Assembly: GCA_002408465.1 (NCBI GenBank)
Contig: DHSM01000015.1
Location: 53,970 to 117,969 of the forward strand
Direction: 5' to 3'
DNA: 64,000 nt
From: Firmicutes bacterium UBA5286
GTDB taxonomy: Bacteria; Bacillota; Proteinivoracia; UBA4975
The notes under the pieces are model-generated. The model was not told the origin of the DNA and did no database searches. It saw nothing but the letters and a program-made list of their open reading frames with translations. The stretch's first letter is position 1. Each line of letters opens with the position of its first letter. Made by a program: the position numbers and the translations under genes. Below, piece by piece: positions 7,623 to 15,762 of this stretch.

Positions 7623-8717
7623 ATGGAAAATACAGATAAGGTTCCGGCTGAGAAAAAGAAGCGCCCAGCCTTGAAAATTGCCCTTATAGTCTTTGTCATT
7701 CTCTTTATTGCCGCTGCCGGCGCCGCCTGCTATGGCTGGACCTGGCTGCAAAACCAGCTGGCCCCTGCAGGGGATTCCGACCGCCCGATTTTGATTACTG
7801 TGCCCAAGGGCGCTACCAGTGCCGGAGTGGGCAACATCCTTTATGAAGCAGGCTTAATTCGCAACAGCATCGTTTTCCGCTTTTGGCTACGCCATTATGA
7901 GCTGGACGGCAAGATTCAGGCAGGAGACTATATCTTAAGCGAAAGCCTTAGTCTCAGCGAGATTGCCGACAAGCTGGTCAAGGGCGATGTGCACAGGGAT
8001 ACCATACGCTTTACTATTCCCGAAGGCCTGTTCTTGGAAGATATTGCTGCCCGCCTGGCGGATAAAGGCATTGTGGACAAAGAGAGGTTCCTGGAGCTGG
8101 CTGCCGATCTCAGCCTGTGGCAGGACTACTGGTTTGTCAGGGAGATGCCAGAGGGTCTGGAAGTGCCTTTGGAAGGCTACCTTTTCCCTAATACTTATGA
8201 AATCCTGGGCAAGGCAGAGAACCGGGAAGAACTGATTATTGCCATCATGCTGCGCCAGTTTGACAAGGTCTTTACCGAGGAAATGCGATCCGGGGCAGAG
8301 GCCTTGGGGATTAGTGTCCATGAGGCGGTTACCCTGGCTTCCATTGTGGAAAAAGAAGCGGTATCAGGCAAGGAGCGGCCTCTTATTGCCGGGGTGTTTT
8401 TCAACCGTTTAGGCATAAAAATGCCCTTGCAATCCTGCGCTACAGTCAATTATATTCTCAAGGATTTCTCCATCCGCGATATTTCCCCCTATAAAAAAGA
8501 TCCGTCTCCATATAATACCTATCTCTATGGCGGCCTGCCCCCTGGACCAATTGCCGGTCCGGGACGCGCCGCCTTGGAAGCGGTGATTTGGCCGGAAGAA
8601 TCAGATTACCTGTATTTTGTCGCCAAGGACGATGGCAGCGACGAGCACTATTTCGCCAAAACTTATGCAGAGCATATTAAGAATGCAAGGAAGGCCAAGG
8701 CCAACAGAAACAATTAG
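7623..8717 (+). CDS. mltG: Endolytic murein transglycosylase MltG (YceG-like)
   Basis: A 364-residue membrane-anchored protein. A basic N-terminus and a single transmembrane segment (about residues 20-42) precede a LysM-like region (about 55-110) and the YceG catalytic domain. The active-site signature SIVEKEA, with the catalytic Glu at about 243, is present, as are SCATVNYIL, DPSPYNTY and GLPPGPIAGPGRAALEA. MltG cuts nascent glycan strands near the membrane and is thought to set their length with cell-wall synthases. ATG 7623 follows AGGAGG. The gene sits between DUF1292 and udk, as in Bacillus. Confidence 0.95.
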   Translation: MENTDKVPAEKKKRPALKIALIVFVILFIAAAGAACYGWTWLQNQLAPAGDSDRPILITVPKGATSAGVGNILYEAGLIRNSIVFRFWLRHYELDGKIQAGDYILSESLSLSEIADKLVKGDVHRDTIRFTIPEGLFLEDIAARLADKGIVDKERFLELAADLSLWQDYWFVREMPEGLEVPLEGYLFPNTYEILGKAENREELIIAIMLRQFDKVFTEEMRSGAEALGISVHEAVTLASIVEKEAVSGKERPLIAGVFFNRLGIKMPLQSCATVNYILKDFSIRDISPYKKDPSPYNTYLYGGLPPGPIAGPGRAALEAVIWPEESDYLYFVAKDDGSDEHYFAKTYAEHIKNARKAKANRNN

Positions 8718-8741
8718 ATTTGCTTTAAGGAGGATGGACCA

Positions 8742-9371
8742 ATGCATTCCCGACCGCTGATCATTGGTCTTGCCGGCGGCACCGGCTCGGGAAAAACTTC
8801 GGTGACTCGAGCCATTCTCAACGCCCTGCCGCCGGAAAGCGTGGCAGTGCTGGAACATGACAGCTATTATAAGGACCAAAGCAATCTCAGCCCCCAAGAG
8901 AGGCTGAAGACCAACTATGATCATCCCTTCGCCTTTGACACTCCCCTGCTCATCGAGCATCTTGAAAAACTGCAGCGAGGGGAAACAATAGAAAAACCGA
9001 TTTACTCCTTTGTCCATCACACCCGCTTGCCGGAAACTCAGCTGGTTCCAAGCCGGCCGGTGGTGATTCTTGAGGGCATCCTCATCCTTGAGGACGAGCG
9101 GATCCGGGACCTGCTGGATATCAAGGTCTATGTAGACACAGATGCCGATGTGCGTATCATCCGCAGAATTGTTCGGGACATCCGGGAGCGGGGTAGAACC
9201 CTGGAGTCAGTGGTGGATCAATACTTAAACGTCGTGCGGCCAATGCATCTGCGCTTTGTAGAACCGACAAAGCGCTATGCAGATATCATCATCCCCGAGG
9301 GCGCGGAAAACACCGTCGCTATAGACATCCTCGTCTCCAAAATCCTGCACCTGCAGAACACCGAAGCATAG
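8742..9371 (+). CDS. udk: Uridine kinase
   Basis: A 209-residue P-loop kinase that phosphorylates uridine and cytidine in pyrimidine salvage. The Walker A loop GGTGSGKTS is near residues 12-20; HDSYYKDQ carries the nucleoside-binding Asp/Tyr, NYDHPFAFD and YSFVHHTR follow, and VILEGILIL is the Walker B strand. RRIVRDIRERGR near residue 145 is the lid region. The length is typical of bacterial Udk. ATG 8742 has AAGGAGG upstream. It is the last gene before a terminator and follows mltG by 24 bases. Phosphoribulokinase belongs to the same superfamily, but the motifs favour Udk. Confidence 0.95.
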   Translation: MHSRPLIIGLAGGTGSGKTSVTRAILNALPPESVAVLEHDSYYKDQSNLSPQERLKTNYDHPFAFDTPLLIEHLEKLQRGETIEKPIYSFVHHTRLPETQLVPSRPVVILEGILILEDERIRDLLDIKVYVDTDADVRIIRRIVRDIRERGRTLESVVDQYLNVVRPMHLRFVEPTKRYADIIIPEGAENTVAIDILVSKILHLQNTEA

Positions 9372-9392
9372 GGATTCTCCTGCTTCCAACAC

Positions 9393-9425
9393 ATAACCCC
9401 AACCATTGGGCTGGGGTAATTTTAT
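9393..9425 (+). terminator. Intrinsic terminator after udk
   Basis: The stem ACCCCAACC/GGCTGGGGT with a short loop is followed by AATTTTATT, ending the alaS/ireB-udk block. Confidence 0.7.
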
Positions 9426-9566
9426 TCCTCCTTGCCATCAGAATTAAACCCAAGAGCCCTCGCCCTCTGGGTTAAGATGTAACTACAAATGAGCCATTCG
9501 GAAACGTCCCCAGTGGACTCGAATAATTCAGGCCCCTCCGGCCAAAATAGGCTGGGGGTGTTTTTT

Positions 9567-11294
9567 ATGCAGGAGGAAGGGTATAAGCGCCGGGTTGTCA
9601 GCTTGATGGTCTTGTTTTTAGTAATATCAGGATTGTTTGCCGCCCGCTTGGCCTGGCTGCAGCTGGTGCAAGGGCGAGACCTGGCTGCTATCGCCGCCAA
9701 ATACCACAGCCGCACGGTATACTACCGCTGGGGTCATGGCAGTGAAGGCCGGGGCGCCATTCTCGACCGTAAACTCCGCCCCTTTACTGAAGCCAGACTG
9801 CAGCCGGGGTTGGCGGTGTTTGCCAGTGTTGGCCAAAAATATGCGGATTACGAAGATTGGCTGCAACTGCTGGCCGAGTATTCCGGGATCAGTGAGGAGA
9901 CAATAGTCCTGCGCTCAGAACAGGGCAAGCCCCTGCCTCTGTCTGCTCCCTTGCCCGCCGAAGGGGACCTGCCTCACTGGATTGTGCCGGTGGCGGGGGA
10001 ATGGGATGCAGAGGGCAATTTCTGTCGTTATTCCTATGGAAATTTGGCCTGTCATGTCCTGGGATTTATCCAGCCTCCCTACAGGGGAGAAGATGCTGCC
10101 GGCAAGCTGGTTGGCCGCTTGGGCATTGAGAAAAAATATGACCTGCTTCTGCGCAGCCAGCGGCCGGGGGTGTCTGCCCTGGTGGATGCCAGGGACAAAC
10201 TCATTGGCGGCCTAGGCTACCGCAGCATAATTGAACCCTGCCGCCAGCCCAATGTGGTCCTCACCTTGGATATAGAAATCCAGCAGCTGGTGGAAAATAT
10301 ATTCGATGACTATATACAGGCAGGGCAGGTCCCTGCCTGGGGCGCCATTGTCGTCATGGACCCCCACAGCGGCGACATTCTGGCCATGGCCAGCCGCCCT
10401 GTTATCGACGGCGCCAAAAATCAATTCAACCGGGCCGCCCGCAAATCCGCCAATGTAGATATGCAGCCTCTGGCCTCAATGGTCAAGGTGGTGACTGCAG
10501 CGGCGGCCCTGGAGAAAGATCCCCGGCATATTCATGCCCGCTTTACCTGCACCGGGACGATGCAGCTGGGGGCTAATACATTTGAGTGCGCTCACGGTCC
10601 CCATGGGGAACAGGATTTGGCCGGGGCCATGGCCAATTCCTGCAATCTGTATTTCGCCCAGTTAGCCCGGGAGGTGGGGGCCAAAGAACTGCTGGCAATG
10701 GCTGAGTCCATGGGCCTTGGCTCCCTGCCTGACATCAGTCTGCCCTCTTCAGAAGTGGGAGCAGGCAGACTGCCGGAGTTTAAAGATTTGGCTACAGCCG
10801 CCGGTCTGGCCAACAATTTTGCCATGGGGGGCAACAAGGTGGAGGCCACCCCCTTGCAGGCAGCTGTAATGTTGAGCACAGTGGCCAACGGGGGCTGGCA
10901 TGTGGAGCCTAGATTGGTCCTGGCCGTCAATCAGGACCTGGAAAAGAAGATCAGCCTGCCGAAGGTAAAAAAAGAAAAAATAATGAGCACTGCAACAGCT
11001 CAAGCAGTGGCCACTCTTTTGCGCAACGTAGTTGTCCAGGGGAAAACTGGATATTTTGATCGCAATCTCTACCCTTATGCAGAGGCGGCCCTGGCTGCCA
11101 AGACCGGCACCTCCGACCCCCTGCCTCCCCAGGGCTACCATATCCGCTGGTGCGGAGGCTTTTTCCCCTGGCGCCAACCTGACTATGTTGTAGTGTATAT
11201 GGCGGAGGTCCCTGACGAGAATACAAGAGTGGAAAGGGGCGGGATTGTAGCGGCAATCGTCCAGGGGCTGGCAGCCCTGGAGGGGAGCAAATAA
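9567..11294 (+). CDS. Class B penicillin-binding protein (transpeptidase, PbpI-like)
   Basis: A 575-residue monofunctional D,D-transpeptidase. One transmembrane anchor (about residues 12-32) is followed by the N-terminal dimerisation part with GRGAILDRK. The C-terminal transpeptidase domain has all three active-site motifs: SMVK (Ser304), SCN (358-360) and KTGT (512-515). It cross-links peptidoglycan outside the membrane. In Bacillus the PbpI gene lies just downstream of udk-greA, which matches this position and suggests a spore-wall role, but FtsI/SpoVD relatives cannot be excluded. ATG 9567 follows GGGGGTG; an upstream in-frame ATG at 9489 lacks a ribosome-binding site and would add a non-membrane extension. 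The motifs are intact, so it should be active. Confidence 0.88.
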   Translation: MQEEGYKRRVVSLMVLFLVISGLFAARLAWLQLVQGRDLAAIAAKYHSRTVYYRWGHGSEGRGAILDRKLRPFTEARLQPGLAVFASVGQKYADYEDWLQLLAEYSGISEETIVLRSEQGKPLPLSAPLPAEGDLPHWIVPVAGEWDAEGNFCRYSYGNLACHVLGFIQPPYRGEDAAGKLVGRLGIEKKYDLLLRSQRPGVSALVDARDKLIGGLGYRSIIEPCRQPNVVLTLDIEIQQLVENIFDDYIQAGQVPAWGAIVVMDPHSGDILAMASRPVIDGAKNQFNRAARKSANVDMQPLASMVKVVTAAAALEKDPRHIHARFTCTGTMQLGANTFECAHGPHGEQDLAGAMANSCNLYFAQLAREVGAKELLAMAESMGLGSLPDISLPSSEVGAGRLPEFKDLATAAGLANNFAMGGNKVEATPLQAAVMLSTVANGGWHVEPRLVLAVNQDLEKKISLPKVKKEKIMSTATAQAVATLLRNVVVQGKTGYFDRNLYPYAEAALAAKTGTSDPLPPQGYHIRWCGGFFPWRQPDYVVVYMAEVPDENTRVERGGIVAAIVQGLAALEGSK

Positions 11295-11309
11295 TCCCCC
11301 GGAACAGTC

Positions 11310-11337
11310 ACCTTCTCAGGTTAAGGGGCATATATTA
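11310..11337 (+). promoter_or_regulatory. Candidate sigma-K-type promoter of sigK
   Basis: AC (11310-11311), 17 bases, then CATATATTA (11329-11337) fits the sigma-K pattern AC-N17-CATANNNTA, about 30 bases before the sigK start. The -10 also partly resembles the sigma-E consensus. An autoregulatory or sigma-E promoter is expected for sigK; this assignment is from pattern only. Confidence 0.4.
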
Positions 11338-11367
11338 GTATGTAATTGCCTGGGAGGGGGGAAGCGA

Positions 11368-12060
11368 TTGATAATTGGGTTATTAATTGCCATGGCCATG
11401 GCGGTCAAAGAGTTGGCGCTGCTGGTCTCTCATATTAAGAACAATTCTTTCCCTCATCCCCTGGAGCCGGAGGAGGAGCGGGAATGTCTTCTGCGCCTGG
11501 CCAGGGGAGATGAAGAAGCCCGCCGCATCTTAATTGAGCATAATCTGCGGCTGGTAGCCCATATTGTCAAAAAATATGACAACACCCGCCTGGAAAACGA
11601 CGATCTCATCTCCATCGGCACAGTAGGATTAATTAAGGCTATCAATACTTATGACCTGGAAAAAGGGGTAAAATTGGCCACCTATGCCGCCCGCTGTATT
11701 GAAAATGAAATTCTCATGCAGCTGCGGTCGATGAAAAAAAACAGGGATGACATTTCCCTGCAGGAACCTCTGGGTGTGGATCAAGAAGGGAATGAACTGT
11801 CCCTCATGGATATTCTCGGCAATCAGTCGGACCTCTTCGAAAAGGTAAATCAAAAAATCGAAGTGGCACGTTTGCTGAAGATGATGAAGAGCCTGCCGCA
11901 GCGGGAGCGGTTTGTGCTGGAAAGGCGCTTTGCCCTGGTTGATGGCCGCAGCTGGCCTCAAAGGGAAATTGCCGCCGAACTGGGCATTTCCCGATCATAT
12001 GTGTCGAGAATTGAGAAGAGAGCGCTGCGCATGCTGACCAGCAACCTGCTTCGTTCGTAA
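11368..12060 (+). CDS. sigK: Sporulation sigma factor K (pro-sigma-K), uninterrupted
   Basis: A 230-residue sigma-70 family protein closely following Bacillus pro-sigma-K. A hydrophobic N-terminal pro-sequence (about residues 1-20) leads into VKELALLVSHIKNNSFPHPL. Region 2 has LIEHNLRLVAHIVKKYD, DDLISIGTVGLIKAI and LATYAARCIENEI; region 4 has SLPQRERFVLERRF and the helix-turn-helix REIAAELGISRSYVSRIEKRA. Sigma-K directs late mother-cell transcription, including coat and cortex-release genes, after the pro-sequence is cleaved by an intramembrane protease. The gene is contiguous, with no skin-type insertion. TTG 11368 follows GGGAGGGGGGAAG. A sigma-K-like promoter lies just upstream. Confidence 0.93.
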   Translation: MIIGLLIAMAMAVKELALLVSHIKNNSFPHPLEPEEERECLLRLARGDEEARRILIEHNLRLVAHIVKKYDNTRLENDDLISIGTVGLIKAINTYDLEKGVKLATYAARCIENEILMQLRSMKKNRDDISLQEPLGVDQEGNELSLMDILGNQSDLFEKVNQKIEVARLLKMMKSLPQRERFVLERRFALVDGRSWPQREIAAELGISRSYVSRIEKRALRMLTSNLLRS

Positions 12061-12120
12061 GCAGGAAATTCCACCGCCTTTCACGAACTATTAGTGATGG
12101 CAATAAAGGAGGTGGTCTTG

Positions 12121-12645
12121 GTGCTAGAGAAGCTTGCTCCGGATTATTATGTCAAGAGCGTATATGACCTGGATTTGGATGAATTATATACCAGGGGCAT
12201 TCGCGCGATTATCACGGATTTGGACAACACCCTTGTTTCCTGGGATGACCCGTTGCCCAATGAAGGGCTCCTTGATTGGCTAAAGAAGGTCCAAAACAGG
12301 GGTATTTCTGTCTATATCGTATCTAACAATTCTCAGGAACGGGTGCAAAAATTTGCTCAGGCTTTTGGGGTGCCGGCAATTTCCAAGGCGGTCAAGCCTC
12401 GGCGGCGGGCCTTTAGGATTGCCTGTGAAGCTATGGGCGTAACCCTGGCGGAGACGGCAGTGATTGGGGACCAAATATTTACTGATGTCTTAGGGGGCAA
12501 CCGCCTGGGGGTGTATACCATCCTGGTGGTGCCGGTAAGCGATAAAGAGTTTATCGGGACCAAGATTATGCGCAAGCTGGAGAATTTAGTCTTGCGCAGG
12601 CTGAAAGCCAAGGGGCTCACCGAATGTCCCCGGGAACAAAAGTAA
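12121..12645 (+). CDS. YqeG family HAD-type phosphatase
   Basis: A 174-residue haloacid dehalogenase (subfamily IIIA) protein. Motif I is IITDLDNTLVSWD with nucleophile Asp and general acid/base Asp, motif II is VSNNSQERV, motif III Lys lies in SKAVKPRRRAF and motif IV is VIGDQIFTDVLGGN. YqeG relatives include phosphatidylglycerophosphate phosphatases of the GEP4 type; substrate in Firmicutes is not certain. GTG 12121 is chosen because AAGGAGG sits 8 bases before it and it gives the family-like start MLEKLAPDYYVKS; a TTG three bases upstream is also possible. A terminator follows at once. Confidence 0.9.
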   Translation: MLEKLAPDYYVKSVYDLDLDELYTRGIRAIITDLDNTLVSWDDPLPNEGLLDWLKKVQNRGISVYIVSNNSQERVQKFAQAFGVPAISKAVKPRRRAFRIACEAMGVTLAETAVIGDQIFTDVLGGNRLGVYTILVVPVSDKEFIGTKIMRKLENLVLRRLKAKGLTECPREQK

Positions 12646-12649
12646 CAGA

Positions 12650-12680
12650 TAATAAAGCCTTTCACGGGCTTTATTTTTTT
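12650..12680 (+). terminator. Intrinsic terminator after the yqeG-like gene
   Basis: AATAAAGCC and GGGCTTTATT pair around a TTTCAC loop, followed by a run of T residues. Confidence 0.9.
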
Positions 12681-12754
12681 ACACTGGGATAATTAATTAT
12701 TGAAGGAATTAATAATCTTCCGGCGAATTAATTAATTCGAAAGGGGTGAGAAAT

Positions 12755-13189
12755 ATGCGCTTTACTTTGGCTGACTTGCTGGTGGCAATGACTATTTCAG
12801 CTGTGCTTGCCCTTTCACTGTTGCCCCTGGCAATAACAACCCATGGGGCCATGGCGGTGGAGCGGGGGGCTGAAGAACTGGCCCGGGAACTGCAGGCCGC
12901 CCGCCAGCTGGCTGTGGCCAATGGCGATACATACAAAGTTCTCTTCGATCGGACAGCAAGGGCTTACTACATTATGCCAGAAGATGCCTTTTCCCCTTCC
13001 CGGCGCATTCAATTGCCTCCGGGTGTGGAATGGGTGAAATTATCTACTAATCCAATCTTCTTTTATGGCTCTGGCAGGTGCCCTGCGGGGAGCACAATTT
13101 CCCTGCGGCACCAGGGTTCCAGTTACCAAGTGGAGATTGTGGTCGCCACCCATTCCGGCCGAGTGCGGCTGGAAAGGGGGAGCCCCTGA
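12755..13189 (+). CDS. GspH/ComGD-like pseudopilin with atypical leader
   Basis: A 144-residue protein with the type IV pilin-like N-terminal helix FTLADLLVAMTISAVLAL directly at its start and a beta-rich C-terminal half typical of GspH/FimT minor pseudopilins. It differs from canonical prepilins: the residue before the Phe is Arg instead of Gly, and position +5 is Asp instead of Glu, so cleavage and methylation by the prepilin peptidase are doubtful. ATG 12755 has AAGGGGTG 6 bases upstream. Its stop overlaps the start of the ATPase gene. It opens the comG-like operon and probably forms part of the pseudopilus tip; the role is inferred from position and fold. Confidence 0.75.
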   Translation: MRFTLADLLVAMTISAVLALSLLPLAITTHGAMAVERGAEELARELQAARQLAVANGDTYKVLFDRTARAYYIMPEDAFSPSRRIQLPPGVEWVKLSTNPIFFYGSGRCPAGSTISLRHQGSSYQVEIVVATHSGRVRLERGSP

Positions 13190-14235
13190 TGGCCCAGGAG
13201 CTTTTGCAGCAAGCTGTGGCGGCCCGGGCCACGGATATCCATCTGGAACCTGCCAGGGACTCTCTGCGCATTCGCCTGCGGGTGGACGGCAGCCTTATTT
13301 TCCTCACAGTCTTGCCCGCTAATGAGGGAAAACAGCTATGCAGCCGCATAAAAGTCCTGGCAGGCATGGACATTGCCCAGCGCATGTTGCCTCAGGACGG
13401 CAGCATGCGCCTCACTTGCCGGGAGCAAAGCTGGGACATCAGGGTCGCCAGCCAGCCCACCATTCTGGGGGAAAAACTGGTGCTGCGCCTGCTGCCGGTG
13501 CAGCCGGTGGAGCAGAAACTGACTGCCCTAGGCATGGCTCCCGAGACCGGCGAGGCCTTTGCCCGCCTGTTTTACAAGGGCCAGGGCCTGGTGCTGGTGA
13601 CCGGTCCCACAGGCAGCGGCAAGACGACCACCCTCTATGCCGCTCTCAATTTGCTGGACCGGGAGCGCCTTAATATTATGACTTTGGAAGATCCGGTGGA
13701 ATATCGCCTGCCGGAAATAGTCCAGACCCAGGTCAATTACCGGGGGGGCTTGGACTTCGCTGCCGGCTTGCGGGGGGCCCTGCGCCAGGATCCCGATGTC
13801 ATGCTGGTCGGTGAAATTCGGGATCCGGAAACTGCAGCCATCAGTGTCCGGGCTGCCCTGACAGGGCATTTGGTCTTGGCAACCATGCATACCCAAGATT
13901 CCTGCTCGGCTGTGGCCCGCCTGCTGGATATGGATTGCGCCCGCTATCAAGTGGCGGCGGCACTTAACGGTGTGTTAGCCCAGCGTCTGGTGCGCAAGCC
14001 TTGTTCCTGTCAAGGGGGCTGTTCCCGCTGTTATCAGAGCGGTTATTATGGCCGCACCGGCGTCTTTGAGCTGCTCATTGCCACTGCCGAAGTGAGAAAG
14101 GCCGTTCTCAGCGGCTCTCCCCTGCCCCGGCCTCAGGCCACCATTCTCGATGACTGCCGGGCCAAGCTGGCAGCTGGCCTCACGGATGAGGCCCAGTTCA
14201 GCCAGCTTGCCCTTTCCCTGGAGGATCAAGAATGA
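13189..14235 (+). CDS. comGA: ComGA-like secretion/competence ATPase
   Basis: A 348-residue GspE/PilB superfamily ATPase without the N-terminal MshEN domain found in PilB, which matches ComGA of Bacillus (about 356 residues). Visible motifs are ATDIHLEP at the start, LPQDGSMRL, Walker A GPTGSGKTT (about residues 139-147), the Asp box TLEDPVEYR, Walker B LVGEIRDPETA and the His box GHLVLATMHTQD. The C-terminal cysteine pairs CSCQGGCSRC probably bind zinc. It would energise pseudopilus assembly at the inner face of the membrane for DNA uptake. ATG 13189 overlaps the upstream stop, and the next gene overlaps its own end, so translation is coupled. Confidence 0.85.
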   Translation: MAQELLQQAVAARATDIHLEPARDSLRIRLRVDGSLIFLTVLPANEGKQLCSRIKVLAGMDIAQRMLPQDGSMRLTCREQSWDIRVASQPTILGEKLVLRLLPVQPVEQKLTALGMAPETGEAFARLFYKGQGLVLVTGPTGSGKTTTLYAALNLLDRERLNIMTLEDPVEYRLPEIVQTQVNYRGGLDFAAGLRGALRQDPDVMLVGEIRDPETAAISVRAALTGHLVLATMHTQDSCSAVARLLDMDCARYQVAAALNGVLAQRLVRKPCSCQGGCSRCYQSGYYGRTGVFELLIATAEVRKAVLSGSPLPRPQATILDDCRAKLAAGLTDEAQFSQLALSLEDQE

Positions 14236-15212
14236 AGGACCTGGTGCTGTTTGCCCGACAGCTGGCGGCAATGCTCCGCGGGGGCCTGCCCCTGTTGGAA
14301 AGTCTCAATCAACTGGCGCAGGTATTTCCTCATAAGGGCTATAAACGTGCCGCCCGGGAAATTGGCTTAGGCCTGACACTGGGCTACAGCTTTTTCGAAC
14401 AGCTGGCAAACTATCCCCGCCTGTTCCCAGCCTTTTTCATGGCAATGGTGCAAATCGGCGAAACCGGGGACAGCCTCTTGCCCGCTCTGGATACTCTGGC
14501 AGAATACTACAGCGCCCGGGAAAGCATCAAGAACCGCCTGCTGGGGATTATGTTCTACCCGCTCTTGCTGGCGGCAGTGGCCACGGGCAGCGGAGTTATC
14601 GCCCTCTGGTATGTGGTGCCGGGGTTTAGCAGTCTCTACAGAGTTCTGGGGACAGAAATCCCCGCCGCCACCCGCTGGATCTTTGCTGCCTCCAGGGAAA
14701 TTACCCCTGTCCGCTTGTTGGCTGCAGTCATCTTGCTGGCAGTGCTGCTGGGGTCAGCAGGCTGGCTCTTGGCAAAAAAAGCAAAATGGCAGACCCTGGC
14801 CAAACTGCCCCTGGTGGGGACCATTTACTGTTACTGGTTTTGCAAGGTCTCAGCCATGATTACTGCCTCCGGCCACACCCTGGAAGAGGCCTTGCGCATG
14901 ACGGCAACCGTTTCCCGCCGGGGACCTGCCCCTGCCGCCCTGGCGGCAATCCGGGAGGGGAGCAGTTTGTACTCTGCCCTGGAGGGGAGTCCTGGGGTGC
15001 TCCGTTCCTTTGTGGCTCAGGGGGAAAGAACCGGAGAGCTGCCTATGGCTTTGACCAAAGCAGCAGAATATTACGGGCAAAGGCTGGAGGAATCCATGGA
15101 AAATTTCCAGCGCCTGCTGGAACCGCTGTCGGTGCTCATTGTGGGGGGGATGGTGGCTGCAATGCTGCTGGTGCTGATGCTGCCCGTCCTGCAGCTGGCC
15201 CGGGTCTTCTAA
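14232..15212 (+). CDS. comGB: ComGB-like pilus assembly platform protein (GspF family)
   Basis: A 326-residue polytopic membrane protein of the PilC/GspF family. Two T2SSF repeats are visible, roughly residues 3-120 and 200-320. They contain FARQLAAMLRGGLPLLESL, QIGETGDSLLPAL and the matching later QGERTGELPMALTKAAEYY. Hydrophobic segments lie at about residues 106-132, 155-175 and 300-322. It lacks the longer N-terminus of the PilC encoded at 20490, again resembling ComGB. It would be the inner-membrane platform for the comGA ATPase. ATG 14232 lies four bases before the end of the preceding gene. A 37-bp repeat array separates it from the pilin genes. Confidence 0.85.
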   Translation: MKDLVLFARQLAAMLRGGLPLLESLNQLAQVFPHKGYKRAAREIGLGLTLGYSFFEQLANYPRLFPAFFMAMVQIGETGDSLLPALDTLAEYYSARESIKNRLLGIMFYPLLLAAVATGSGVIALWYVVPGFSSLYRVLGTEIPAATRWIFAASREITPVRLLAAVILLAVLLGSAGWLLAKKAKWQTLAKLPLVGTIYCYWFCKVSAMITASGHTLEEALRMTATVSRRGPAPAALAAIREGSSLYSALEGSPGVLRSFVAQGERTGELPMALTKAAEYYGQRLEESMENFQRLLEPLSVLIVGGMVAAMLLVLMLPVLQLARVF

Positions 15213-15219
15213 TAATGTC

Positions 15220-15390
15220 GGGGAGCCGTCTCGGCTCCCGCATCCTCAAACCTGTAGGGGAGCCGTCTCGGCTCCCGCATCCCCAAACCTGTAGGGGAGA
15301 CGTCTCGGTTCCCGCATCCCCAAACCTGTAGGGGAGGCGTCCTGCCTCCCTCTTCGAAGAAGAGCCGTCTCGATTCCCAATATCCAAAAC
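15220..15390 (+). repeat. Tandem 37-bp palindrome-containing repeats
   Basis: Three contiguous 37-bp units start at 15220, 15257 and 15294; a fourth (15331) and fifth (about 15362) are degenerate. Each good unit carries the hairpin GGGAGCCG-TCT-CGGCTCCC followed by CATCCCCAAACCTGTA. The fourth keeps a hairpin with a changed stem (GGGAGGC/GCCTCCC). The array lies in the 190-bp gap between the comGB-like gene and the first pilin gene of the same apparent operon. Confidence 0.9.
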
Positions 15391-15402
15391 AAGGAGAAAA
15401 TA

Positions 15403-15762
15403 ATGTTAAAAAACATTAAGGGTTTCACCCTAATGGAAATTCTTGTGGTGGTGACCATCATTGGCATCCTTGCCGCCATTGCCGTGCCCAGTTATATCAG
15501 TGCCGTCGAACAGGGACGCCGGGATGCCTGTGCCACAAATGTAAAGATTCTCTTCACCCAAGTGGAAAGGTATAACCTGACTACCGGGCAGAAAGTTCCG
15601 ACTGACGGGGATCTAGTGCAATTCCTAAGGGGAATCGGCTACCTGACCGGTGAAGAACTGAAATGTCCATACAGCAATGATGAAAATAAGCCTGAGTATA
15701 AGCTGATATATAATAGAAATGAGGCCAAAGTCTACTGCACCCATTGTAATCCCCTAAAATGA
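15403..15762 (+). CDS. comGC: ComGC-like major pseudopilin
   Basis: A 119-residue type IV pilin-like protein. The short basic leader MLKNIKG is followed by the cleavage site and FTLMEILVVVTIIGILAAIA, with Gly at -1 and Glu at +5, so it is a canonical prepilin-peptidase substrate. The C-terminal domain is small and has a cysteine cluster near the end (CPYSN, CTHC), which may form disulphides or bind metal. Length and position after an ATPase and a platform gene fit ComGC, the main subunit of the competence pseudopilus. AAGGAG precedes ATG 15403. It overlaps the following gene by four bases. Confidence 0.85.
   Translation: MLKNIKGFTLMEILVVVTIIGILAAIAVPSYISAVEQGRRDACATNVKILFTQVERYNLTTGQKVPTDGDLVQFLRGIGYLTGEELKCPYSNDENKPEYKLIYNRNEAKVYCTHCNPLK

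Noticed and set aside
9430..9566. Additional gene or longer PBP N-terminus before 9567
   Set aside because: The in-frame extension to 9489 has no ribosome-binding site and would place an unstructured stretch before the membrane anchor; the region holds only a small hairpin.
15220..15390. CRISPR array
   Set aside because: Units are contiguous with no spacers of regular length, the repeat itself is a hairpin with a nearly fixed tail, and no cas genes are nearby.
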